Source of the DNA: Eulemur rufifrons
Lineage: Eukaryota > Chordata > Mammalia > Primates > Lemuridae
Direction: 5' to 3'
Length of the DNA: 64,000 bases
Assembly: GCF_041146395.1 (NCBI RefSeq)
Contig: NC_090989.1
Location: forward strand, 244,518,843 to 244,582,842
Every line of letters starts with the position of its first letter. Position 1 is the first letter of the stretch. The position numbers were made by a program, and so were the translations under genes. Positions 53,291-64,000 of the stretch are shown here, in pieces. The notes beneath the pieces are model-generated. The model saw nothing but the letters and a program-made list of their open reading frames with translations, was not told the origin of the DNA and made no database searches.

Positions 53291-53657
53291 CATCATGATG
53301 TAATAGAAAAAAAGAAACTAGAATTGAATATTATTACATGTACTCTCCAAATTGTGTGATAGAAGATGAGGTAACTGGATTAAAAAGCTTTGGGGACTTT
53401 TCTAATTCTAGGTTTAAAATTAAAATACTTCCTTATGTGTTCTACGTAATGTATTAAGGTTAGAATAGATTGCTAAATCAGCCTTAATCATTTCTTCCAT
53501 ATTTCCATTCTTGATTTTATAAGTCAGTGTTTTATTCATATATTTACTCAAATTTTATCAGAGTCACCCTCAGATCACATAAAATAGTCTGCATACTCTG
53601 ACCATGTAAGAGACAATGTTTTAGCATGATCAGCATGGTCTACTACTCTGCCTGGTT
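53291..53657. other. No gene recognised
   Basis: Short AT-rich stretch between L1 copies. Confidence 0.5.
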
Positions 53658-53669
53658 TCCAAATTTCTT
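53658..53669 (+). repeat. Left target-site duplication of the 53.7-kb L1
   Basis: 'tccaaatttctt', repeated at 55687-55698. Confidence 0.85.
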
Positions 53670-55686
53670 TCTTTTTTTACTTTTTTTAAATATTGGAATA
53701 TTATGGGGGTACAAACATTCTGGTTACATAGAACGCCTTTGCCTACCCCAAGCCAAGCTACAAGCTTGCCCTTCCCCCATACAGTGTGCACCACATGCCT
53801 TAGTTGTGAGTTTACCCATCCCCACCACCCCCTCCCACCTGACCGGCACCCAGTGAATATTACTTTCTTGTGAGCACCTTAGTGTTGATCAGTTAGTACC
53901 AATTTGATGGCGAGTACATGTTATGCTTGTTGTTCCACTTTTGTGATACCTCACTTCAAAGGATGGGCTCAAGCTCTATCCAAGATAACATAAGAGGTGC
54001 TAGGTCACCATTGTTTTTTGTAGTTGAGTAGTATTCCATGGTATACATATACCACATTTTATTAATCCACTCATGTATTGACGGGCACTTGGGTTGTTTC
54101 TAAATATATGCTATTGTGAAATGTGCTGCCATAAACATTTGAGTGCAGAAGTCTTTATTATAGAATGTCTTTTGCTCCTTTGTGTAGATGCCTAGTAGTG
54201 GGATTGCTGGATCAAATGGTATTTCTATTTTTACCTCTTTGAGGTATCTCCAAATTACATTCCACAGAGGTTTTACTAATTTGCAGTGCCACTAGCAGTA
54301 TAAGAGTGTTCCAGTCTCTCCACATCCACACCAGAATTTGTTGTTTTGGGACTTTTTCATAAAGGCCATTCTTGCTGGAGTTAGGTGATATCTCACTGAG
54401 GTTTTGATTTGCATTTCCCTAATGATTAGAGATTTTGAGCACTTTTTTATACATTTGCTGGCCATTATTCTGTCTTCTTTTGAAAAGTTTCAGTTCATGG
54501 CCTTTGCTCACTGTTTGATGGGGTTATTTGATTTTTTCTTGTTAATTTTCTTAAGTTCTTTATAGATTCTTGTTAGCCCTTTATCAGATGTGTAGAATTC
54601 AAATATTTTCTCCCACTCTGAAGGTTGTCCATTCGCTTTAATAATAGTTTCCTTGGCTGTACAGAAGCTTTTTTAATTTGATCAGGTCCCATTTATTTAT
54701 TGTTGTTGCTGCTGTGATTGCTTTGGGGGTCTTCCTCATAAATTCTTTCCCTAGGCTGATGTCTATAATATTTTCTTCTACAATTCTTATAGTTTCATGC
54801 CTTAGGTTTAAGTCTGTTATCCACCGTGAGTTGATTTTTATGAGAGGTGAGAGGTGGGGATCCAGTTTCAATCTTCTGCATGTGGTTATCCAGTTTTCCC
54901 AGCACCATTTATTGAATAGCGATTCTTTTCCTCAATGTATATTTTTATGTGCTTTGTCAAACAGTAGATGACAATATGAGGATGGTTTCATATCTGGGTT
55001 TTCAGTCCTGTTCTAAAGGTCTATATCTCTGTTCTTGTGCCAGTACCATGCTGCATTGGTTACTATAGCCTTGTAGTAAACCTTGATGATGCCTCCTAAG
55101 TTGTTCTTTTTGCTTAAGATTGCTTTGGCTATATGAAGTCTTCTCTGGTTCTATATGAAGCGTAGAATTACTTTTTCTTCATCTCTAAAGAATGATGATG
55201 GTATTTTGATAGGGATTGCATTAATTCTGTAGATCACTTTAGGTAGTATGGACATTTTAACAATATTGGTTCTGCCAATCCACGAGCATGGTAATGCTTT
55301 CCATCTGTTTACATCTTCTACAATTTCTTTTCTCAATGTTTCATAGTTCTCCTTATATAGCTCTCTCACCTCCTTCATTAAATGTATTCGTAAATATTTA
55401 ATTTTCCTTGATGCTATTGTGAAAGCTGTTACTTCTTTGATTTGATTTTTGACTTGACTGTTATTAGCATATATGAATGCCACTGATTTGTCTGCATTGA
55501 TTTTGTATCCGAGACTTTACTGAATTCATATCAATTTCAGGAGTCTCTTGGTTGAATCCTTGGGGTTTTCTAGATATAACATCATATCATCAGCAAAGAG
55601 TGAGAGTTTGACCTCTTCTCCCCCTATTTGGACACCTTTAATTCCCCTCTCTTGTCTGATTACTATGGCAAGGACTTCCAGCACTA
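53670..55686 (-). mobile_element. 5'-truncated L1 (ORF2 end and 3' UTR)
   Basis: About 2.0 kb, minus strand. The T-rich left end (tail complement) is followed by a 3' UTR ('tatgggggtacaaacattct', 'accaccccctcccacctgac', 'accaatttgatggcgagtac') and then ORF2 to the 'cagcactatc' truncation point. The best-preserved open piece is 55151-55483 (110 codons), encoding the ORF2 region after the reverse transcriptase ([20 protein letters not shown], then [20 protein letters not shown]). Another piece is 54638-54871. Elsewhere frames are broken. A 12-bp target duplication brackets it, so it is an ordinary retrotransposition event. Its 3' UTR matches the twin-primed copy at 40.3-40.6 kb, so both belong to related families. 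Confidence 0.95.
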
Positions 55687-55698
55687 TCCAAATTTCTT
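55687..55698 (+). repeat. Right target-site duplication of the 53.7-kb L1
   Basis: Exact copy of 53658-53669. Confidence 0.85.
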
Positions 55699-55752
55699 AT
55701 AATTTAATGTCATGCTATTTATCTGTTACACTTTCTCAATTCTTTTCAACAT

Positions 55753-55767
55753 GCCAGTAGTATTTTA
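55753..55767 (+). repeat. Left target-site duplication of the 55.8-kb Alu
   Basis: 'gccagtagtatttta', repeated with one change at 56123-56137. Confidence 0.85.
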
Positions 55768-56122
<355 letters not shown>

Positions 56123-56137
56123 GCCAATAGTATTTTA
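56123..56137 (+). repeat. Right target-site duplication of the 55.8-kb Alu
   Basis: 'gccaatagtatttta', one base different from the left copy. Confidence 0.85.
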
Positions 56138-58579
56138 GTTTCATTATACCTCCATAATTTGAAAATCTACAGCTTTGACAAAGAAGATCCTATATACTCA
56201 CCTCTGAGTATTCAGATTTTTCTCGTTTTGAGAAAACAAAAAAAATCTTACATTATATCTTCTATGTGAGAAATTATCTGAAAACTCTGACCTTCACTGA
56301 TTTTCCACAATATTAATATTCCTCAGTAAATATAGATTATTTTATTGATTTCGCTTTTATATTATTTACTTGTTCCATGCATTTTTCATTTTCTCCAAAG
56401 TATATCAGTAGCTCCCTCAGATTAATGAACATAGCTTCTGGTCTACTCTATCTCCAACAGCACCAAGAACTGTATTATGCATACAGTAAGTGATAAGTAT
56501 TTTTAAATTTAGTGCTTGTTTGAATCTGCTACTAGTGCACTGTATTTTGTTCTGTGGTACATTTGTGAAAGATAGATAATTGCCAAGAAACTGTTGAAAT
56601 ATAGACTCCACTGGCATTCCTCAGATCTGCGCTCCATGGACTGATCCCCAGGACTTCTTTAAAAGAGCCTAATTCTTATGCATCTATAGATGGGGTAACT
56701 GAGTTTGGATCTGGATTTTTAACCCACAAACATTACTTTCACCTTACTTTGATGTTGAACATCAAAGAAAAAAGCACCCTGCAATTTATAAAACATTTTA
56801 GAGTTTTTAGGCTAAATAACAAGATATTCTTAACAAAAGTATATGTACTCCAATTTCACATATGCCTTCTCTATGGGTAACATTTAACATATTAAAAAAA
56901 GAAAATAATAAAACATCAACAAAAGCCCTTCTGAAGACCTCATAGTTGATGTACTTTGAAATCTAGTTTGCATAGTAAAATACATAACTTGATGAACAGC
57001 AAATTAATTTTAAATAATTAAATTAGACCTATTTCAAAAATATTATTAAAGAAAATTCAATGTATATCACTCTATTCTCCCAAACATCAAATTTATATTA
57101 AGATAAACAAAAATTTATACAAAACATAATAGAAAATTGAAATATCCTGTTTGTTTGCCTTGTTTTGCTTTCCTGTGAGTAAAAGCCACAAATCATTCTC
57201 TGAATTTGATCAGGTAAAAATGTGATGTGTCTAAAAAGACTGCACAGATAGTGTGAAGTAAAAATTAAATTTTGTGGGAAACCAGTTTCTCAGAAGCTTT
57301 TCAGCTTAAACATCATAAAAAAAAAAATCCCTAATCATTACTTTTAGTTTAACTCAACCAACAGCTAATCAATTAATTCAGGGTTTCATGCACACACATT
57401 CTTTACACATAAAGCTGATCCATAGATAAAAACTTCAATTTTAATTTTCTGACTTTTGGTGTATATAGAGAGATAAATGATATACTTCCCAGGTATAAGG
57501 TTAATTTGTAATTTATACCTGTGACATTCTGAAAGCCACTGGATAGCCTTGTCTTGATACAAAAACACTGTTCCCATGGGACTGGACATTTATACATTGT
57601 AAATGAACAGCTGCACAGTATACTGGTTTCCAAGGCTCACATTAGTACCACACTAATCCATGTATATTTGCAAATTGTTATGATCATTGCTCAGAAATGG
57701 CATCAGTTGCAGCTGCAGCAATTCTGAAAATATTTCAGACTTGTGATGGCTGGAACAACAACACAGAAATTATAATCATCTGACATCCATCATCACCGCT
57801 CCTTCACTTGATTACACCAGTCAACAAATCCTGGGCAGGAAGACAGTGACAAAAAGGAACAACACAAACCTCATCTGCTAAAGAAATGTATTTTTTTTTT
57901 CTTTAATTCTCACCATCTCAATTTCTACCGTCTTCCTTTTTCCATTTTCAAACACTATCCAATACACAAACAGAATCATAAAAATAAACGATTTTTCAAA
58001 GTCTCCATTAATCTGCTACTTCTTAAGAACTGAATAAACAAGGGACTTCTAAAAAATCCTAGTGCCATGTAATGTGATATTGTTACCAAATATTATTCTG
58101 AATATGATTTTGAGTAGAAACATACCCATCTGGTTATTTTTCTCTGTTCACCCTCCCCTTTTGTTTTCTATTTTATCTTGACCAAGCTATATTTTCCCCT
58201 TATTGGAAAACTAAGTATTCTCAATGTATAGGGTAGACAGAATTTCTTTTTCAATACTGCTATTTTATCTCTTATTTCTTAATCCATACATTATGGCTCA
58301 ACAATTCTCTACTGAAGGATTTCTGATAATTAATGTCTACGAATTCATAATAGACAATTTAGCCTAAAACATTATTTTTGTAAGTCATAGTTGTAACCTT
58401 AGTGTTACTAATTTTGGGCTCTTTATCTTAGCCTTTCAGACAAGCTAAGCAAACTTACAAGGTCCAATACCAAACAAATGCTTTTACTTACGACTGAAAA
58501 TATTCGTGGAATTAACTAATGAATGAATATTTATGTCTTATAAACTATTATAAAATTATACTTTAACTTTTGAAATTAA
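56138..58579. other. No gene or assignable repeat
   Basis: Single-copy-looking AT-rich DNA. Minus-strand frames at 56417-56617 and 57386-57633 have no motif. Confidence 0.45.
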
Positions 58580-58592
58580 GATTCAATTAGAG
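58580..58592 (+). repeat. Left target-site duplication of the 58.6-kb Alu
   Basis: 'gattcaattagag', repeated at 58931-58943. Confidence 0.92.
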
Positions 58593-58930
<338 letters not shown>

Positions 58931-58943
58931 GATTCAATTAGAG
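58931..58943 (+). repeat. Right target-site duplication of the 58.6-kb Alu
   Basis: Exact copy of 58580-58592. Confidence 0.92.
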
Positions 58944-59219
58944 AAAAAAATCTTAGTATGTAGCATGTAATACAAAGCCTTTCATTGACTGATCTTTACT
59001 TGTCCATTTTCCTGGTCACAAATTCCACATATTAGATCTGAATATCCTTAGATTTTAAGTGTAATATTTTATGTTTGTGCATGTTAGTCTCTCTGCCAGA
59101 ATTCTATCCTTTGATAACATATTTCAACTGATACTTTCTCCAGAAACCCATTTAAAGTATATAATGCAACTAACAAATTCACAAAGCTGTGCAATTGATA
59201 CCAAAATCTAATATAGAAC

Positions 59220-60470
59220 ATTTTTATCACCCCGGTTTTGATTCTCCTAATTTCTTCCTATAGATTTGTTACCATTGGATTTTACTTTTTTACACCAGTA
59301 TAGCTTTATTCCCACCTTGCTTCTTTGTGCTGCCATTGTGTAATATCACACACACACACCACCCCTATTCACGTGCACACACACACACACACAAGCCCAG
59401 AAACATAGTTATATACATATTGATTTATTCAATCTTTTAAAATTATTTAAGAGAAGGGAGAATAAATATATAATTATACTGTCTTTTATAACCTTTTACA
59501 TAATTCCCTTTAGTAGCACTTTTTTCAATATAGCTTTAAATTAATATCTGCTGTCATTTGCTTTCAAACTTGAAGAACTTTATTATTTCTTATATCAGAT
59601 CTGACAGCAACAAATTCTCATTTTTATCTTCATTTTGAAAGATTTTTGTTTTTACTTTTAAAACATTGACTACATCATCCAGTGCTTTCTGCTTCCATTG
59701 TTTCTGATGAGAAGTCAGTTATTCATCTTATTAGGTTTCCTTAATATGTGAAAAGTTATTTTTCTTTTCCTGTGTTCAAGATGTTCTCTTTGTCTTTCAG
59801 TATTTGACTATGGTATGTCTGAGTGTGTATCTCTTTGTGTTTATCCTACTTGGAGTTCATTGTGCTTCTCAGATATGTAGACTAATATTGTTCATCAAAA
59901 TAGAATGTTTTTAGCTATTACATTCTCAAATATTTTTTCTGTCCCTTTACTCTTTCTTTTGGTACTCCTGTTATGTATGTGTTGGTGTTCCTAATGATGC
60001 CCCGTGTTTTTCTGAGGCTCTTGAATATTATTTTATTTACTTTCACCTGTTTTTCAGATTGCTAATCTCTATAATCTGTCCTCAAGTTTGCTGCTATCTT
60101 TTTTTTTTTTTTGGCCTGGTCATATATAGTGTTGAGAATCTGGTGATTTTGGTTAAGTCCAGAATTACCATTCGGCTCTTTATTGTAATTCCTATCCATA
60201 AGTGATATTCAAATTTTCATCATGAGTTTAATTCTTTCCAGATGTTTTCTTTAGTTCTTGGAATAAGTTAATACTAGCTGTTTACAGTCTTTATTGGCAA
60301 AGTCCAAAATCCACACCCCCTCAAAAAAACCAGTTTCTAATGCCTGCTTTTTTTTTGTTTTGTTTTATTATACTTGGTATGGGGCGCACTTTCTAAAACT
60401 TTAAATGTCTCATAATTTTTTGATTGAAAGCTTCATTTTAAAATAATATATTGTTATGAAGTGATGGATA
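59220..60470 (-). mobile_element. Old L1/HAL1 relic covering ORF1
   Basis: On the minus strand it follows L1/HAL1 ORF1: 'gcttccattgtttctgatga', 'tatcctacttggagttcatt', 'ctcctgttatgtatgtgttg', 'ttttctgaggctcttgaata', 'aatgtctcataattttttga'. These encode the RNA-binding chaperone's conserved part, then the N-terminal coiled-coil, then the 5' region. The frame is broken throughout. It parallels the 18-19.8 kb relic. A (CA)n tract lies at 59348-59393. Confidence 0.65.
59348..59393. repeat. (CA)n microsatellite, interrupted
   Basis: Two CA runs separated by 'cacccctattcacgtg'. Confidence 0.9.
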
Positions 60471-62249
60471 TGATAATTAATTTGATGGTGATAATCATTT
60501 CAAAATGTATACATATAGAAACATCAAGTTGTACATTTTAAATACATACACATTTTGTCAATTATACTTCAATGAAGCTATAAAAAATATAAATAAAGCC
60601 AACTCACCATTTAAAAGAAAAGAGTATATTATTGTCAAAATCACGGAGCCTGAATCCCATCCACACATACACATATACATAGGGAATTAATGTGTTTTTT
60701 GTTGTTTGATGAGCCCTTTGTTTAATGACTTGATTGAAATAATTATATGAAAATTATTTTTCCTGCAGTATGAAGTTTCCGATGTCCCTGCTTAGACTTT
60801 TTTCTTGCTTGTATCATTTAGCCTGACTACTAAGAGTTGCCTCTGGGTCAGCATAATCCACTATCAACCAAAAAGTGTGTTTAAGCCCCTCTGACCAGTT
60901 AGATTTCTACTCTTTATTCATGAATGTGTGTGTGTGTGTGACTTATATGCTATTATCACAGTTTTTGCCACACATTCAGCCAGGAACCAGTAGCTTGGAA
61001 TTTTCCTCTCTGATCACTTTTAAGAGGCTATAGCCATGGACATACGCATGCTCTTCCAGACTGCCAAGGAAGCATGCAATTTTATTTTCAATAAATAAAT
61101 GTCTAGAGTTGTTCTTTGGTTAGAGTAGCTTAATGTTCAACCAACATTTGAGTAGACTTTATGATTAAGTCCCTTGTGCCTGTTGGTTTCTGCCTTCTAT
61201 CATTGGATCTGTGTGTGGTTTGAGGCTTGTTTTCAAGTGTGCCTTCTCCTGCTCTGACAATGATTCAGCTTAGTAAATGTGCAGTCTTCCTCATTCCCAT
61301 GGTTGAGTGTGATCCCAAGGAGGATCTACTTGGCTGTATCTTTCTTATTGATCTCTGTTAAACTTTTGGTTGTTCTGCTGTTTTGATTAGCAGCATTATG
61401 GAGCCACTATACCCTCTTAATTGCTTACCCCCAAGATATTCATTGATTTTGACAATGAAAGGAACATCCATCCTCTTGTCAGTGCCCATCCAGAACAGGG
61501 CTTCTACAAGATATGGCCAGGGTGAGATACACCAGTGACTTTCCACACTGCAGTGAAATCATAGCCCTAGACTGGGAGCAATAGAGAAAGAGAGCTCCCT
61601 TCTTTATCACACTCATTCAGAGTACAGTTTACATAAACACAGTTGGGGAGTTGGGTAGGAGGAAGTTGTGTTTCAAGAGCCCTAGACTCTTGATATTCTT
61701 ACTAAAACTTAGATTTTATTGAGTGAATGTTTCTTTCTTTATTTTTATTATTATTCTTTCTTTATTTATTTACTGTGTGTACTTAGGCCAATTTCCAGAC
61801 ACTTTAAGTTATTTTTTGGTATAATTTTTTGCCAGTTAAATAGTTATTTCCCTGGAGACAATGTTGTCAAATTTCTCACTCTATCATTCCAGATGTACAA
61901 GTAGGGTTTATTTCAGGAATGTAGGTTTTTGTTTTGTTTTGTTAATAAGATCTTTATTAACATAATCATCATAGTAATAGAGAAGTTTTTAAAAAATCAT
62001 ATTAGATTATCAGTTTCAAAAATGTGATAATAAAGATAGTCACTTATAAAAACTCATATTTAACCTTAATTATTTTAGTCTTTGTGAAAGCACAAATAAA
62101 TAAAGCATGCAGTTAACTCATCTATTAACTACTTTATTTGGTTTCATATCCCATATAATTTAACCAAGAACATCTATTCTTTTATATTAGTCTTCTTTTG
62201 TAACATTAGCATTTTCATGATTCATTACTAAAACATCACTCCTAGAAGG
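60471..62249. other. No gene recognised; possibly further L1/HAL1 5' sequence
   Basis: Holds a (TG)n run at 60924-60940 and moderately complex DNA at 60.75-61.65 kb that may be the 5' UTR of the preceding element. Short frames (60505-60690, 61358-61546, 61719-61904) have no motif. Confidence 0.35.
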
Positions 62250-62950
62250 AAAAAAAAATATTCTCATATTTCAATATAATCTTATCAAATAATACAATAG
62301 CATATCCAAATGATAATATAACATGATCAAGTGGGGCTTATACCATGAATGTAATGATTTGTTTTTTTTAGTATATCTATTAACATAATTCACCACAGAA
62401 ATAGTCCAAAAAAGTATATGATTACCTCTTTAGATGGTAAAAACTCAGTGATAAGACACACGCTTGCTAAAAGTCTCATTAAAAGACTTCCTCAAGAAAT
62501 TATTTTATAAACATAATATATTCTACCAATTTATTTACTTATTATTTCAACTAGCATACAAGTTAGTATCATATCTAATGAGCAAGCTATGAAACCTTCC
62601 CTAATCAAGTCAAGAAATAAGATAAAGACCTCATTTATCACAACAATTATTTAAAAGTCTTCCAAAGCTATGCAAAAGAAATGAGAGTAAAAATTAGACA
62701 AAGTAAAATTATCCTTAAGTGTAGATGATATTGTTTACCTTGAAAACCCAAGAGAATTAATTAAAATTACAAGTGATATGATAATTCAATAAAGAGGTGA
62801 GCAACAACCACCAGTGAGGTAATAAAATTAATGAAAAAGATCCATTCGTAAGCAAAAAATATATGAAAATACTTAAGAATCAAGAGGAAGTGTGCAAGAT
62901 CTATAGGAAAAGTAACCTTAAGTGCAACTAAAGGTCACAAAAGAAGACTT
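62250..62950 (+). mobile_element. Old L1 ORF2 reverse-transcriptase relic
   Basis: Plus-strand L1 in RT order: 'aacatgatcaagtggggctt', 'aacataattcaccacagaaa', 'aaaagtatatgattacctct', then the catalytic-site region near 62715-62755, which reads SVDDIVYLENP. The aspartate pair is kept but the surrounding frame is broken by stops and indels. Confidence 0.7.
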
Positions 62951-64000
62951 AAACAAAAATAATATCATGATTGTTCTTGGCTAAAGTTGTATGGCAGGTA
63001 GAACTGGGCTCTTAAACAATAGGTGATTAGTTAACTGAATAGAATCTGTTTGCTGACCAGATATACTCTCACAAAGACCAACCAGTAGCCTGACAACTCT
63101 ATTTCATCACACTAACACTGTTGGGGCATTAGAATGCAGTCCTTGTTAGGGTAAACTTCGTCAACACCAAGCATATCCTGTACTATGAAGGCATATTAGG
63201 ATTTCAGATGAAGTTTCCCCAGAAACTGAAAGGCAGTCGTAGGGATGGGTATTGTTTTTCTTTTTAAACATCACTGCTGAACTTCATAGAGATCTCTACC
63301 GCCACCACCAAGAACCTATAGGAGTGTAATAACTGGTGCATCATAACTCCTCGAAGAAATAAAAATACTCCAAGGCACTGGACTGCATTCTAGGATTAGA
63401 GAGCATGTATAACCTAATCTTAAAGAATGCATTTAGTGTACTCTATTTATCGATGTTAAAAAAACAACAAAAAAATGACTTTTGGTTGTAAGGTTAATTA
63501 ACTGTGTCTTACAAAAGTATTCATCTTCCTATATAAATAACGTCCGAATATAGTGCCTGCATGTTTGGGTAATGTTAATAAAGCATTTTCTTTTTCAGGA
63601 GTCCTGAATAGAAATGTTTCTGTGGTTCTGCTTTTACAGAGGAAATTTATTGTATTAGGCCACAGCTGTAAATTTTCTCCCTCCAATCCTATAAATTTCT
63701 TCTAAATGTTTAATGGTTTATAACTGTAATTATTCTTGTGTGCCAACATTAAACTTTAAAAAGTTTAATTTGGAGACTATTCGGAGAAACTCATCTTTTT
63801 TACAGCCTCATAAATAGTCCTTTGATGAAATGAGCAGAGGCTCTGTATCTGCCCGAGGTGAATACAAATGACACCACATAGACCATACTTATGGAGAGGA
63901 AGTAAATGCAATGATGTCTAAAGTGATCAGCCAGTGCTCAATAGCAATGAATAGTATACGTTGAAAGATAAGAAATAGCATGATTCTCAAACCTTATGTC
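62951..64000. other. No gene recognised
   Basis: Single-copy-looking sequence. 63700-63860 is more complex and includes a 10-bp inverted repeat (attaaacttt / aaagtttaat, 63748-63769). It may be conserved noncoding DNA, but that cannot be tested here. Confidence 0.4.

Noticed and set aside
63748..63769. 10-bp perfect inverted repeat as a hairpin or operator
   Set aside because: Short, AT-only except for one C/G pair per arm, and expected by chance in 64 kb of AT-rich DNA.

Overview
The window looks like AT-rich, gene-poor primate nuclear DNA. The best lineage marker is a set of five well-preserved Alu dimers (near 21.7, 28.8, 49.2, 55.8 and 58.6 kb). Their linker between the two monomers is longer than in human Alus and includes a segment reading like 'agctgtccatataatttc'. 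From general knowledge, this linker and the left-arm wording 'gcctgagcaagag' are typical of strepsirrhine (lemur/loris) Alus. The L1 copies near 39-40 and 54-55 kb fit a lineage-specific L1 family. A lemur is my best guess; the species cannot be fixed by reading alone.

No intact protein-coding gene, tRNA or rRNA gene was found, and nothing bacterial or CRISPR-like. The longest open frames are either antisense to L1 (161 codons near 31.4 kb) or unsupported.

Layout. 0-8 kb is mostly unannotatable, with a GA run, an old L1 scrap and a 115-bp tandem duplication at 3.3 kb. At 8-22 kb lie an MLT1-like LTR, L2 and MIR relics, two old Alus, an L1/HAL1 ORF1-region relic (18-19.8 kb) and a young Alu with a 16-bp target duplication. 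22-28 kb is low in repeats and holds MIR and L2 relics and a possible conserved noncoding block. 28-35.4 kb is an L1 cluster with a Tigger-like short DNA transposon at 30.3 kb and an inverted L1 reverse-transcriptase fragment at 31.3-32.7 kb. 39.3-40.6 kb is a textbook twin-primed L1. 42.4-43.1 kb may hold an unidentified processed pseudogene. 48.7-53.3 kb has two head-to-head L1 relics around a full-length dead mariner transposon. 53.66-55.70 kb is a 5'-truncated L1 with a 12-bp target duplication, followed at once by an Alu. 58-64 kb has a young Alu, an L1/HAL1 relic and an old L1 fragment.

The most notable item is the 1,261-bp mariner at 50,700-51,960. It has 30-bp terminal inverted repeats (26/30 matching by eye) that differ from those I know for the two classic human mariners. 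Its transposase is a pseudogene that has lost the second and third catalytic aspartates. No working multi-gene system was found; the window reads as a record of successive transposition.
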